This document shows, in pieces, positions 46,650 to 58,310 of a stretch of 64,000 nt of DNA. The translations under genes and the position numbers were made by a program. Source of the stretch: Thysanoteuthis rhombus (Eukaryota; Mollusca; Cephalopoda; Oegopsida; Thysanoteuthidae); the NCBI GenBank assembly GCA_963457665.1, contig OY735231.1, positions 33,142,183 to 33,206,182 on the forward strand, read 5' to 3'. Below the pieces are notes generated by a model. The model was not told the origin of the DNA. It ran no database searches and saw nothing but the letters and a program-made list of their open reading frames with translations. Each line of letters opens with the position of its first letter. Within the stretch, counting starts at the first letter, position 1.

Positions 46650-46715
46650 GGGTGAGGATGTTTGTATAGTCGCTGGGGACGTAAACAGCTTTGCATTACC
46701 TTATAAAATCATTCT
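46650..46715 (+). repeat. Solitary arm related to the 8.2-kb foldback
   Basis: GGTGAGGATGTTTGTATAGT and GCTTTGCATTACCTTATAAA resemble the right arm of the inverted repeat at 8297-8340. Only one arm is present. Confidence 0.5.
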
Positions 46716-47184
46716 TGGAGACCTTACGCTAAAGACCCTACCCTGGCCCTATAATCAAGATAATATAACTTACAATCTTTTCATATTATGACCTATTGTC
46801 CTGACTCGACTGACCTCACAATGGTAATTTATCGATATTGATTGCGAGTAACGATCTAATGGTAATCTTGCATGAATACCTTGTTTTATGAATTTCTAAA
46901 CTGCTGTATAAGAAACCTAGGAAGGTATGTAAAAAAGTTCGACCGTATAAGATGAGTTCAAACAACTGATTCATTGTGATAAGAAGGTAAATATTTCGTA
47001 TACTTCATGTAGTAATTGAACGGCTGAAAACCTTCACGTAATGCCAAGATAAGCTTCCGGGGATAAAAAAAATCTTGCATGCAGTAAGAAGTTTTCAAAT
47101 TACTGCGAGGAACGGAGAGTATTTAACATTGTTTTCCTTGATCTTCAATCCATGAAATTATTATTAGACAACCTTAAACACGAA

Positions 47185-47515
47185 AGGTGGCACAGGGTTA
47201 TATCCTTTTTTTTTATATGTGCATATGTTTGTGTGTTCCGATGCTCCTGGCAATACCGTTTCGTCTATAGACTCAGAAATTGGCATCAGTATTCCATAGG
47301 ACCTTTTGCTGCCTTATTTTGACGGGTTTATATTATTACATCTCCAGAATCTAGATTTTTTAGATGTTTAAAAAAAAAACTTTATTTGAAATGTTTCCCA
47401 GTGTAGAATTTATTCGGACCATATCTATTCATCGCTGGATTTTTTACATGACTTCAAATGTTGACGCTACAGTTTGTTCAGGTATTGACTCTGATGGTGA
47501 CTTATCTATAACAAT
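47185..47515. repeat. Two-copy repeat R4, copy 2
   Basis: Partner of 33380-33735. The GTGTGTTCCGATGCTCCTGG, CTCCAGAATCTAGATTTTTT and TTGACGCTACAGTTTGTTCA blocks are all present in order. Confidence 0.65.
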
Positions 47516-47756
47516 AATAAGATTCTGCTTCTTTGTACCTGCATTCGAATATTGCCCTTTAAGTAGAAACAAAAGGGCAGAGAAGACAGGTTGTTTGATA
47601 AGAGGATAGGAAGGAATTGCAGTACGGTAGTTCAAAAAGAGGGCATAAAGGGAGAAGAGAGAATAAAAAATTAGGCAGTTTACTGAATAGGTACGGATAT
47701 ACTTGCATGTGAAGCTAATCCACGTCCTTATAACATTCAGATGAAAACACGGTCGG

Positions 47757-47924
47757 GCAACGGTGATTGGAAGGGATAAGGGATGATTGAGAAGATACAG
47801 TAAAAGATTGAGAGAAGAGCATAGGCATAAGATAATGGACGATCTTAGTTGTCAACACCCGTAAAATTTTCACAGATTCAGCTTGTTGATATTAATATTG
47901 ATATTCAAACTAGTAATGACTAAT
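47757..47924 (+). repeat. Two-copy direct repeat R5, copy 2
   Basis: Partner of 46441-46612, about 1.3 kb downstream. The upstream sequences differ, so this is a dispersed copy and not a simple tandem duplication. Confidence 0.8.
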
Positions 47925-48462
47925 GGATCCTGCTAAAAGCCAGGCAACAAGGTCTCCCTAACTCTTCACTCAATGTAGGTACATCAATAAGACCCGGGCC
48001 TAATGATGAAAAAAAGCATTCATTTTACACCATAGATATTTATTTTTCGAAATGATATACCAGGTGAATTCTAATCACATGGATTGAAAATTATTCGGTG
48101 ATCATTTCAGTTCAAAATTCATCTAATACGGAATTTTGAACCCGCCTCGTATATTCCTCTTTGTCATTAATATTACTGCATTTTATGTAGTTCTGGCGTG
48201 TAAGTATTGACGCCCGAGTAGATCTTATTAAAAGATTAATCAACTCACAAAAGCAGTGAGAGCTGACGCATTCCTCTAATTTCTCTCGTTTATTATTCAG
48301 TTTTTTTATGAACTCCTTCCCAAGTTCTGGCCAGAGTGAGGCTGGATAACGAAGGTTACTTTTGAGTCATTTCTTTAGAAGGGAAGGGAGTAATACCGTC
48401 AAATACGATGATAAGTAAGGGAAATACGTTAAAAAAAACTATTAGGAACGTCCATGTCAGAT
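47925..48462. other. No gene seen
   Basis: AT-rich sequence. No ORF over 60 residues and no matched repeat. Confidence 0.5.
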
Positions 48463-48873
48463 ATTGAAACTGCCACCAAAATAGTCAACATAAGTTTCTT
48501 CAGTTTTTAAGATGGTCTGACTGGCTGTGTATGTATCACGCGTACGGGTCGAATCAATAGAACAACTAAATTGGAGATTTAAACTTTTTCTCTTTTTATG
48601 ACTACAGTTTTATTTTCTCTTTGGACTACAACCCTTTACAGGTTTTTTGTAGGGTGGGTCAATTTGCATTATAAGTTTATGCTTAATTGGTCCCTTTGTT
48701 TGTGTCTGGCAGTATTTTACTCTTTTCTAAGCGATCTTTGCCCCCTAAGAGGTGAGAGAAGTAACTTATTCAATGATCTCCCTGATCCAATTTTTTAACT
48801 GATCACCCACAAACCGACATGCTGTCAAAAGACGTTGGTCAGGCGGCCGTTTTCTATTGAATGGCAAGAACTG
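48463..48873 (-). mobile_element. MITE-like family M, copy 11
   Basis: Minus-strand copy from GAAACTGCCACCAAAATAGT to GACGTTGGTCAGGCGGCCGT and TTCTATTGAATGGCAAGAAC. Some of the inner GTGATCA blocks are mutated (CAATGATCTCCCTGATCC). Confidence 0.8.
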
Positions 48874-49054
48874 TTTATCTTAACTTTCAAAGATGGTTGC
48901 TCATAACTAATGTGCATTTCCCATTGGCTTCTCATGTTCATCGTGAAAATCGATAAAAGATCTCATTCCAACTAATCGTCTATTCAGGTTTGACTCCCAT
49001 TTGAATCAGCTGAACCAATTCGGGAGTTACTCCCGAGAGTCATATTTCTTGTGC

Positions 49055-49146
49055 AACACATACACGCACAGACGCATGTGTGCCACACAAGCACATGTGT
49101 ACCACACACAAATATGTGCGCTACACATACACACACACACACACAC

Positions 49147-49192
<46 letters not shown>
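49055..49192. repeat. ACA/CA-rich microsatellite then (TA)n
   Basis: CACACA and ACATGTGT runs from 49060, pure CA at about 49128-49147, then TA to 49192. Confidence 0.85.
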
Positions 49193-49193
<1 letters not shown>

Positions 49194-49284
49194 TTGCAGT
49201 GTGGCCTGTCCACTGCCTTTTAGGGCTTTCGAATGGTTATTATTATATCTCTTACCCATATACTTAGGCAAAGAAACATCCAAT

Positions 49285-49375
49285 GATCACAGGAGAATAC
49301 CATGCCTTATATCACATGGTGAGATCACAAGACACTATATTGTATTAAAAAACAAACAGGGGTTAGAAAATGCAA
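49285..49375 (+). mobile_element. Possible short RTE fragment
   Basis: ATCACATGGTGAGATCACAA followed by a GACACTATATTGTATTAA-type run resembles the RTE segment at 53355-53405 (CACATGGAGAGATCATAAGA). About 60 bases align, with many differences. A chance match is not excluded. Confidence 0.4.
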
Positions 49376-49689
49376 TCATAGACAAGAAATGCAGTCAGTG
49401 TTTGTTCAAATTCTCAAGCATGTGATTATTACAGTATGTATGTGTTATATTGATATAAGATAGTTATCTGGTTTATATGTATGTGTGGTATATTGTATAG
49501 ATATAAGATAGTCATCTGGTTTATGAATGTGTGTGTGTATGGTATATTATATAGATAAAGTACACACACAAATACACACACATATATAATTGTTTTGTTT
49601 TGAAATCCCAGTCACAGTTACATGATAAAAAAGTAATGCCCCACAAAGAAAAATTCTAATATCTAATTCTTTGTAAAACATAAAACCTT

Positions 49690-49767
49690 TTGGGAAGCTT
49701 ATGTTAATTGCGTTAACAGATATTTGGAAATAACTGACTGAAAAAGTATAATCTGTTGAGTTTTCTA

Positions 49768-49854
<87 letters not shown>

Positions 49855-49975
49855 AGAAAGCTTCTACAGCTTTAAACACTAAACATTAAAAAAACTTATT
49901 GAAAATTTCATTTTGCGTCACTTCAATCACTTATTTCCCGATATCTGTCAATGCAATTTTTGTAATTTTCTTCAA
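49690..49975. repeat. Inverted pair of TA-bounded modules around (TA)n
   Basis: A minus copy of the module (49690-49772, ending TTTTCTAGA) and a plus copy (49850-49975, starting GTCTAGAAAGC) face each other across about 78 bases of (TA)n. The result is a large palindrome. The left copy is shorter and more decayed. Confidence 0.75.
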
Positions 49976-51095
49976 TTTTTCTTTCTCCCTTTTAACATAC
50001 AATTCGTTATTATGGTACAATGAGTAAATTTTCTCTTGTTGGAATCATCAGTTGTTCAAAATGTAACCGCTTCGGGGATTAAAAAACAAATCAGTTATAT
50101 CAACATTACACCTCAGCAGTGTTGATCAAGCACCACCTCCCTTTCAGCTATGATGTGCACATAGCTTATGTCATAAATCCAGTTTGTTATTTTATATGCG
50201 GTATTATCATAATGTATTGTACATAGGTGTTATTTTATACCACACGATTTAACTTTTTCACCCTGGGCTCACTTACGTGAGTGACCCAAAAACGTATTTA
50301 ACGATGAGGGATCAGTAAATAAAATAATAGGCGTGACTTGCTGTTCATGTCACTCCTATTGAGTGTTCACCCATGTGAATATCAAATCCGTTTTGGCGGT
50401 TTTAATCTCAGACTGCATGTAAACCGACCGGATATCATCTTTGAGAATACCAATTACTCAGAAAAAATTCTTCGGGTTGATTCTCTACTAACATATTCCA
50501 CTGATGAACTTGATAATTTTCCAACTAACGCTAAAATTATTTTTTCCACGTTGTATACCATCAAGCTTCCATCAATTTGTTTTTTCCCTTCAAGTCATCA
50601 AATAAAATATCATTGTATACATGGTTGAGTATAACATATATGTATTAAGAAATGGATATAAGCCGACAGAATACTCATGAATCCGTTATGTGTGTGTGCT
50701 ATATAAACAAACCATTGTTTAGTGTATCAAGTATTCAAACAAGCTCAAACTCTGTATTTCTTGCCTACGATTGCATTTTTTTCGAAACGGGCGTTGGTCT
50801 AGTTGAAAGTTATTAAACTAACTAGCATCTCGGCAACTCTTCCAAATAGCCATCTTATTTAGCCTTTTCTATCTCATTGATTGATTCTGAATAAGATAGA
50901 AAAGATAGCTGGTTGTATTTATTTAACGATTTAATTATATGATTTTCCTGAAATTTAGCATTGGGAACCATAAAACATAAATAAATATATGTCTTGTTGT
51001 AACGAGTGATGATTTGCTCCTAATTGCGTAAAAGTTACCGTTTTTAAACCTCAAAACCAAGTCATAGATGTAAAATTTCTGTTTTGTTAAAAGTA
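49976..51095. other. No gene seen
   Basis: AT-rich sequence. The 96-residue frame at 50338-50628 has no recognised domain. Confidence 0.5.
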
Positions 51096-51100
51096 GGTAG

Positions 51101-51103
51101 TAC

Positions 51104-51143
<40 letters not shown>

Positions 51144-51160
51144 CTTGTTTATGTAACTCT

Positions 51161-51195
<35 letters not shown>

Positions 51196-51215
51196 ACAGA
51201 CAGACAGACAGACAG
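51101..51215. repeat. (TA)n, (TG)n and (ACAG)n microsatellites
   Basis: Short TA tract, then TG at 51163-51191, then (ACAG)n at 51194-51218 with almost no spacer. Confidence 0.9.
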
Positions 51216-51829
51216 ACATTTGTTAATGAGTGCACAGATACTGACCCTGGACAGAAGTGCTGGGGAGCAACACAAATACTCTGATATTAAGCAGAAATAT
51301 CGATCTCACACGTTAAAACCCCGTCATCTAAAAATCCAGACATCTTAAAACTGTCATAATTATTAGATAATAAAGAAACAGTATGGTGTGAATAATCAGA
51401 TGAAAAAAGGAATAACTATATGATTGTAGATTTTACTTTGCTTAATCGTTAAGCCTCCTCGGCCAAAACGGTAAAGACGACATCCATGTCAGATGAGCAC
51501 TTAGAATATAAGCTGCAAGTCCAAGTCTAATCGGACACTATCTCTTTATTTCCGATTTGTACTGTTTTTTGCCGTAGTGGGTGCAAGGATAAGAATCAGC
51601 AATAAACTTGCCGAAAATTGATGATAGAATAATTATGATAATTTGTGAAAAACATTTTGACCCAGACAATACAAGATTACCATTGCTATATATTTTTTTG
51701 GTTATGTCCTTAATCATGAACAAAAAAACAGCGCCATAACTGTGAAGGCTGACTTTCTTCCTGGAAATTGTCAGAATCAAAACAACTGCTGCGTGATGTT
51801 TATGGCTTCTGATCACGCAAAAAAAAAAA

Positions 51830-52220
51830 CTACAATTGTATCCAACAATGATTATAAGGCGCTGTGTGTTGATTTGTGGGTTTGTATGCACCGAGATAAC
51901 TTGACAACTGGTCATTATACAAAGTCGATATTCGTGATGTATATGTTAGCCTACTACGCATTGCTGTGTCGACTTTAAACTTGTTTGGAACAGCAGTTCT
52001 TGAGAAATGTAATAAAAATAGTTGAAAAAATTACAGATTATATATCTTTTAGGTATAGAAAAATTGGCAACACTGAAGAAAAGTAACTGAAATACTTCGA
52101 AGCCGTATTTTCGTACGATGGACAGGAATTTATTTTACCTGATAATTAGAATAGGCCATAAGGTCCAACCCATCCAAACATGTCCCTTTGGAACGGATAC
52201 TGCCCTAGTTTGAGATAATT
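51830..52220. repeat. Old dispersed repeat, copy 2 (partner of 250-745)
   Basis: See the entry at 250. This copy retains TGTATGCACCGAGATAACTT and the CTTCGAAGCCGT and TTTATTTTACCTGA blocks. It has a different 78-residue + frame, so no shared protein is indicated. Confidence 0.45.
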
Positions 52221-52582
52221 TTGTGAAAGAGAAAGACTATGTTATGTTATTAGGACTGATCCGTAGTTGAGACCAGAGATTCACAAGCTTGTGGTAGTAA
52301 CAGCTTGCAGTTTGGCCAGTTGAATAATTGAGTTGAAAGATAGGGTGCCAAGTCCCTTTTCCAAATCACATCCCCCCACAGAAAAAGTAGACGAATACAT
52401 CGTAAAAAGAAGAGAAAAGAAGTACGTTTTTATAGACACTTAGTTTTGCAGCGTTTATGACTGCTTCATTCTGTCATGAAGAAGATCTCAGTATCTTATA
52501 TGCTAAGTGCTTATCCGACAATTGATCACCAAAGATAAGAGGTCAAGGGCCCTGAGCAAAATACTCCCTCCTCTCTCTTTCC

Positions 52583-52585
<3 letters not shown>
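52221..52585. other. No gene seen
   Basis: Unrecognised AT-rich sequence, ending at the (TC)n tract. Confidence 0.45.

Positions 52586-52587
<2 letters not shown>

Positions 52588-52645
<58 letters not shown>
52588..52645. repeat. (TC)n microsatellite
   Basis: About 28 TC units. Flanking ORFs rich in Arg/Glu or Leu/Ser are repeat products. Confidence 0.95.
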
Positions 52646-52647
<2 letters not shown>

Positions 52648-53044
52648 GTCACTATTTCTCTGGATGTGTTTCGAATCCAAGTGAGCACAACGATGGAGTC
52701 CTGACTGAAAGGACAACGATGGTACAACGTTGAGAAATAGTGAGAACTCCATCAACGACCAACCAAAACTCATTGACAGTCGAAATCGGTCAACCAAATA
52801 ACTGATCAGTCGAGAAAGGGTTATTCGATCCACAAAAACCATTCATCGAACAGAGATCTCCTTGAAATATTATTTGCTGTATGTGTGTGTGAGCACATTT
52901 ACCCACGAATGCGTATGCATGTAATATCGAGGAAAATAAGGAACATTGTACAATTTTACAAGTGTAAATATAATTGTCAAATGCAATCAACGTGTACATT
53001 TTTATCGATAAGTATATGTCTAATTCGGTTATATTTGCAAATTC

Positions 53045-53045
<1 letters not shown>

Positions 53046-53128
<83 letters not shown>
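53046..53128. repeat. (TA)n(TG)n microsatellite
   Basis: About 52 bases TA, then about 28 bases TG. Confidence 0.95.
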
Positions 53129-53132
<4 letters not shown>

Positions 53133-53309
53133 TTTGCAAGTGGGTGTAACTGGGTGAAATATTCTATTCAGTTTCAATTATCTACCCATGTTCATCTCTC
53201 ATTCTTATTCTTTCTCTCTATTTCTTTCTCTCAATCTCTATTATTCCCACTCTCTATCTTTATCTCCATATTTCCCTGTATATCTCTATCACGTTTATGA
53301 TTGGTTAGC

Positions 53310-53682
53310 CTTTTCAACCATGCAACGCGCACATGAGTGAACCATGCTCAACCTCACATGGAGAGATCATAAGACAGCACAGTATATCAGGAAGAAAACA
53401 GGAGTCTGAGGCGTCATAGAATCTATTAGAAAATTAAAATGGCAAAGGGACATGTTACAAGAATGACCGACAGCGGATTGACAACCGATAGACATCATGG
53501 CTCTCAACATGGATCCCCATAGATCACATGCAAAACCGAGGCCGGCAGAATACAAGATGGAGAGATGAGCTACACAAATTCAGAAAATTCTGGCTCTGCG
53601 ACCCCCATGAAAGAGAAATTTGGTGGATCCTGGGGAAGGTCTATGTCCAACGACGGACGATAAAAGACTGATGATGAGCCCT
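53310..53682 (+). mobile_element. RTE LINE 3' end
   Basis: CGCACATGAGTGAACCATGC and CACATGGAGAGATCATAAGA correspond to the RAHE..MLNLTWKDH region seen in the 19-kb copy. ATCATAGAATCTATTAGAAA and the GATGAGCTACACAAATTCAG region then lead to TAAAAGACTGATGATGA. Several frameshifts split the frame. The (TGA)n tail is very short (about 3 units), so it has decayed or been trimmed. Confidence 0.85.
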
Positions 53683-53992
53683 TTCAATCTCATTGGTCGA
53701 TTCTGAACGAGATTTTAGCAGGATAATTGGTGGGATTCATTTAACAATTCAATTCTATTAAAAGATCTTTCTGAATATCTCTATATATCTCTTTATGATG
53801 ATTGACAGTTGACTATATTCTGCAGCCACAGTAGAAGAAACTTTCTACAGCAGCACTCAGTCTTTCTTCATTTGGGACCACTGCCTCTTTTCCATGGCGA
53901 GAGTTCTAGACCCCCTCAGTTTCTCCTTAGATCTTCAAGTTCCCAGTCCTACATCTTTGAAATCTGTTCATAACTTACCAAGCAAGTTTATA

Positions 53993-53996
<4 letters not shown>
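53683..53996. other. No gene seen
   Basis: Includes a CAGCAGCACTCAGTC-type stretch near 53845 and a 61-residue frame that runs into the following microsatellite. No domain recognised. Confidence 0.45.
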
Positions 53997-54044
<48 letters not shown>

Positions 54045-54045
54045 T
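53997..54045. repeat. (TC)n microsatellite with TA end
   Basis: TC units to about 54032, then a short TA tract. Confidence 0.95.
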
Positions 54046-54419
54046 CAAAACACTGACATCAAGCAATAGCCCTTACTAAATGTTGGATGTGATCCCCCAA
54101 GGATCAAAGCCTTCCAGACCCCAAAACTCTAGCTTTGCCCACGAATGAAAGGGAATTTATTTTTTATATGTCCGAGAGTTTTAGTCTCACTTTTTTTACC
54201 ACTTAAATTTTTAAATACATGTAGGATGACATGGCCTTAAAAATTATAAAATAAAGCTACATATTAACGTCATAGCTTAAGGGGGGTGGTGTTTGTTCAA
54301 CACCGCTGGGAAGCTATCTTGATTTAACTGTTTTATCTTAAAATCCTCGAAACGGTTACATGGTAAATAACTGGTGGTCACATCAAATAGAATCACACAT
54401 AGTACCAAGGCATCGAATT

Positions 54420-54560
54420 CAGTGTAAAACAAAAAATACATTAATTACATTAAAAGATATCAGAAAATAACTGAAATAGCATAAATCTTTGGAGAAAAGA
54501 TTGTTTTGATATTCAATGTTTAAATCTGTAAAGCAAATCTGTAAAGCATATATATATATG

Positions 54561-54629
<69 letters not shown>

Positions 54630-54660
54630 GAGAGAGAGAAAGAGAGAGAGGGGGGAGAGA
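54420..54660 (-). repeat. Decayed TA-bounded module, (TA)n and (GA)n
   Basis: About 54420-54545 resembles the module in minus orientation (AGATATCAGAAAATAACTGA, then CAATGTTTAAATCTGTAAAG). (TA)n of about 75 bases and a GA-rich tract follow. Confidence 0.55.
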
Positions 54661-54734
54661 AAGATAGATATAAAACGTACTTATCCGTGTTGTTGTTCGT
54701 GTGCATGTCTACTTGCCGGTTCCAATTTTATTGA

Positions 54735-55195
54735 TTCCATTAGGAGACTGGTAGCAAAGCCTTGTATGGATGTGCTTGTCCATTTGACCCCAATTAACGT
54801 CCTCTATTATGTTGCTTGACCTTTCAGGTCATATAATCGGCGCCATGCGAGTGAGCGCAGAAGACAATCAAAAGTCTCGGCGAGATTCCAGCTCGAGATT
54901 TTGTGTTTGCACATTACCAAGCATTGAGAACATGCAATGAAATTTACGTTCCATTTGTCCGGATTTTTTTTGCATAGGAAAGTGAGATTGAACAACACCA
55001 ACAATAACATGGCTTTTGAAAACCATGCCTTTGAAGAAATCGTTAATTGAGGATTGTTATTTTTTTATACATTAGTTTCCATTCAATTATGAATCAGTCA
55101 TTATATGCAAGTATAGTTATAAATGTGTTTTTATTTAAAACTCTATCATAACTGACATCCCGTTTTTACACGTTGAATACGCCGACTGCCAATAG
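54735..55195. other. No gene seen
   Basis: AT-rich sequence. A T-rich run lies near 54963. Frames of 61-67 residues only. Confidence 0.45.
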
Positions 55196-55196
55196 T

Positions 55197-55285
55197 TATT
55201 GTAAGTTACTTAGCTCAGATAGTAAGAGCGGCGTCATGTTGAGACGGCCTCGGACGCAGGTTCGATTTTTGCAGCGGCCCATTTC
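55197..55285 (+). pseudogene. tRNA-like sequence (SINE head or pseudogene)
   Basis: ACTTAGCTCAGATAGTAAGA (box A-like) and GCAGGTTCGATTTTTGCAGC (box B-like) have a normal spacing. It resembles the tRNA-like part of the main SINE family but differs at several sites. The upstream SINE modules are not found next to it. Confidence 0.5.
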
Positions 55286-56125
55286 TCTAATTGCTCATAA
55301 TTATGTTGTCTATACCAACGGACGTATCAAAACGGGTGGTCAGTTCAAATAGTGTTTGAAATAGAAATAACGCATTTACGTATAATTATTCTGTCGGGTT
55401 TTGTAGCCATTTCTTTATCAAATAAGCCAGTTCAAGAAAAAAAAAATGGTTGTTTCCACTGGGAATCAAGTGACAACAATTCGCTTCAATACCCAAGCAC
55501 TCTCCTCGGTTTTCTATTGATCTTAGTAAGTAGTAGAGTCAATTATTCTTTTTCGGATTTCAAATTCTTCTAATATTTTTCCAGGTTCTCCAGAATCGTT
55601 CCAAGTGCTCAAATAATGATGAGTACAACTGTCACCATCGTGTTCCACATTTCTCAAGTCCTCTTGCAAGAACCAAATATTTTCCAGCGTTTCATTTTGC
55701 TTAAAACTTAACTCAGTGGTTGGTTGAATCACTGTTATCCCTTATCCAATAGAATTTCTCCTCTTTCTTCACAATGACTGTATTTTGTCTAGATTGAAAA
55801 AAAAAGCAAGGAGACAGCTTGTTGATCAAGTAGCCTTTGAACTCAAAGAACCAAGAAAGTCAGACGTTTTTCGAATAAAAAAATTGGGTATAAAAAGCCT
55901 GTTCTATTTTGTCAACCAGACGGCAATTCTGGTAAACAAACCACGAGATTTTTTCTGCTGTCGTGTCAGCTATGCTAAGCAGCCGAATAACAGAAATTCT
56001 TGCCAAGGGACACAACTCTGCGCCTTGGAGCGTTGTTATCTTTACTTCAGCCTTTCATTTAAATTCATGGAGATCGCATATGTTTGCTATCTAAATTTTA
56101 AATGTATCATATCCCTTTCGGGTTC

Positions 56126-56313
<188 letters not shown>

Positions 56314-56324
56314 AAGTGATACAT

Positions 56325-56608
56325 TAATCGTGTGATGACGGGAGATCATTCTAAGTAAGAATTTCTACATAAGATAACGCAATGTATAATCATTATGTTG
56401 AAACATATATATCCATATCTTAATACGTAACTGTCCCGTTGAAAGAAACGAATAGAGCTCGTAGAGACGGAGGAATAAACAAGATAAAAATTTGAAGTGA
56501 AAATAGTCATTTGTGCCTTTACATTAACGGCTCGATGGTAAGAGCAATGCTACGCTTAAGCGGCTACCAAATCGAGCGCAGGTTCGACTCCCGCAGCAGC
56601 CCTATATA
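56325..56608 (+). mobile_element. tRNA-derived SINE copy
   Basis: GTGATGACGGGAGATCATTC, AACGCAATGTATAATCATTA, AACTGTCCCGTTGAAAGAAA, then the tRNA-like part GGCTCGATGGTAAGAGCAAT. Box B is close to consensus, CAGGTTCGACTCCCGCAGCA. The left part of box A is deleted. It is bounded by (GA)n on the left and (TA)n at 56602-56624 on the right. Confidence 0.8.
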
Positions 56609-56624
56609 TATATATATATATATG

Positions 56625-57300
56625 TCTGACGGACAATTTCAGCTTGTGTGGGTATATGAATATGTATTGAATGGAAAATTATGGTTCAGTCTAGCATCAT
56701 AGTTAAATTTTAGATAGAATAGTTAATCAGCAAATATTAACAAAAATTCCCAGGGAGGGAATTATGTTCTCCACAAACCTCCTGGTAGCCAGCAGGTAGA
56801 AAATATCGCCGCTGAATATTCTTCGTGCAAAGAAAAAGAAAGAGTGAAGCGAATGTCAATGGCAATTATAGTAGCCGGAAAGTGGGGTTCAGTTTCCTAA
56901 GATAGTTACAGTGTGAAAAGAACACCCACCAAAACTCTTTTGAAAAATCAAATAGTCCATATTCTTCCCCCAGATCCATCGAGTATGTATCCTAGATTTG
57001 TGTCAAATTTGGTTGAGCTGTGCCCAATGTTCAACCATCGTTTAATGGGGTGACAGAGACTCAAACAGAGCCAGCCGTTCCATGTAGATGGATAATGGAA
57101 AATTATAGAATGCATACGTGTATATTGAATGGAAAGTAAAGGTTCAGTTTTTCATTGAAGTTGCATTGTGAAACACTCTAGAAACCTCTTTCTTCAACGG
57201 GATTTGTTTACTTTAAAACATTTCCCTACGTCCGTGGAGTCGGCATTCCAAATCTGTTCATACTTTGATTGAGTAGCACCAGTCCACAACTACAGCACGG
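56625..57300 (+). repeat. Degenerate tandem units with GGTTCAGTTTT and ATCCATCGAGTA-type motifs
   Basis: Related blocks start near 56668, 56883 and 57137 (TGGAAARTAARGGTTCAGTT), spaced about 215-255 bases. Shared later motifs are GTGAAAAACNCNCNAGAAACY and CAAATYTGTTCA-like. The divergence is large. Unrecognised. Confidence 0.5.
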
Positions 57301-57362
57301 CGGCTGGGCTTTGCTTGATGTAGAATTACCATCGTTTTCTCACACCATTCTTTGGTATAAGT

Positions 57363-57392
57363 CCTGAAGAAGTCCAAAGTTCGGACGAAACG
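57363..57392 (+). ncRNA. Second hammerhead-like core
   Basis: CTGAAGA (57364-57370), one extra A, GTCC-AAAGTTC-GGAC (57372-57386) and GAAAC (57387-57391). The stem-loop is well formed, but the sequence after GAAAC does not give a clear short stem III with an NUH site. No transposon was recognised around it. Confidence 0.35.
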
Positions 57393-57603
57393 TTAGTTAT
57401 CATGACTAGCAGAGAATTTGAGATGTACCTATCAGTTTTGGGTCTTTTCTTTTCTTTTTATATGCGCGTGTGCAGGTGCAAGTGTGCATGTTGGGACTGA
57501 GTGAAATTTGACTCGGGATTTGGGAGAACCGATAGAAGAGTGAACTTATTCGTACACACACGCACACACACTCACAAGCATACATGCATACACATACAAA
57601 CAT

Positions 57604-57646
<43 letters not shown>

Positions 57647-57833
57647 CAAGAGAGAGGGAGAGATATTAGAGAACCCTGAGAAGAGTGAACTTATTCATAG
57701 GCACACATGCATACACACACAAACACACATGCACAAACACATACACACAAACATCATATATATATATATTGGACAATCCATGAAGAGTGAACTTATCTAT
57801 ATACACACATGCACACACACACACACGCACAAA

Positions 57834-57908
<75 letters not shown>
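57604..57908. repeat. Three copies of a unit between microsatellites
   Basis: AAGAGTGAACTTATTC-like sequence recurs at about 57536-57550, 57679-57694 and 57784-57799. Each is followed by ACACACA-rich sequence and then by (TA)n. The units are about 100-150 bases. It appears to be a small array grown by local duplication. Confidence 0.6.
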
Positions 57909-57911
<3 letters not shown>

Positions 57912-57957
57912 GAATCGCCAAAAACTATCTGTTGTGTTTATTTAAACTAGCCTGAGA

Positions 57958-57986
57958 TATATATATGAGCGTACACACACACACAC

Positions 57987-58039
<53 letters not shown>

Positions 58040-58050
58040 CGTGTATGTTT
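57958..58050. repeat. (CA)n(TA)n(TG)n microsatellite
   Basis: CA tract, TA tract and TG tract in order: a near-palindrome of about 90 bases. Confidence 0.9.
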
Positions 58051-58191
58051 GTGTGTATGAATATTCTTATGGAAGACTCACTACAAATTTGTTTCATGAT
58101 TTTCTGCGATTATAAGTATATTATTATACAAGCTCTATTTTTCTAAATATTGAGCACTTTTATTATAAACACATATTATCATTATCATCAG

Positions 58192-58192
58192 A

Positions 58193-58257
<65 letters not shown>

Positions 58258-58304
58258 TAGATAGATAGATAGATATATATAGATATATATATACATATAT
58301 AATC
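58192..58304. repeat. (TA)n and (GATA)n microsatellite
   Basis: TA to 58255, then six GATA units, then more TA. Confidence 0.95.
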
Positions 58305-58310
58305 AGACGC

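Noticed and set aside
52503-52842. Arg-Glu and Leu-Ser repeat ORFs
   Set aside because: Translations of the (TC)n/(GA)n microsatellite; no flanking coding signal.
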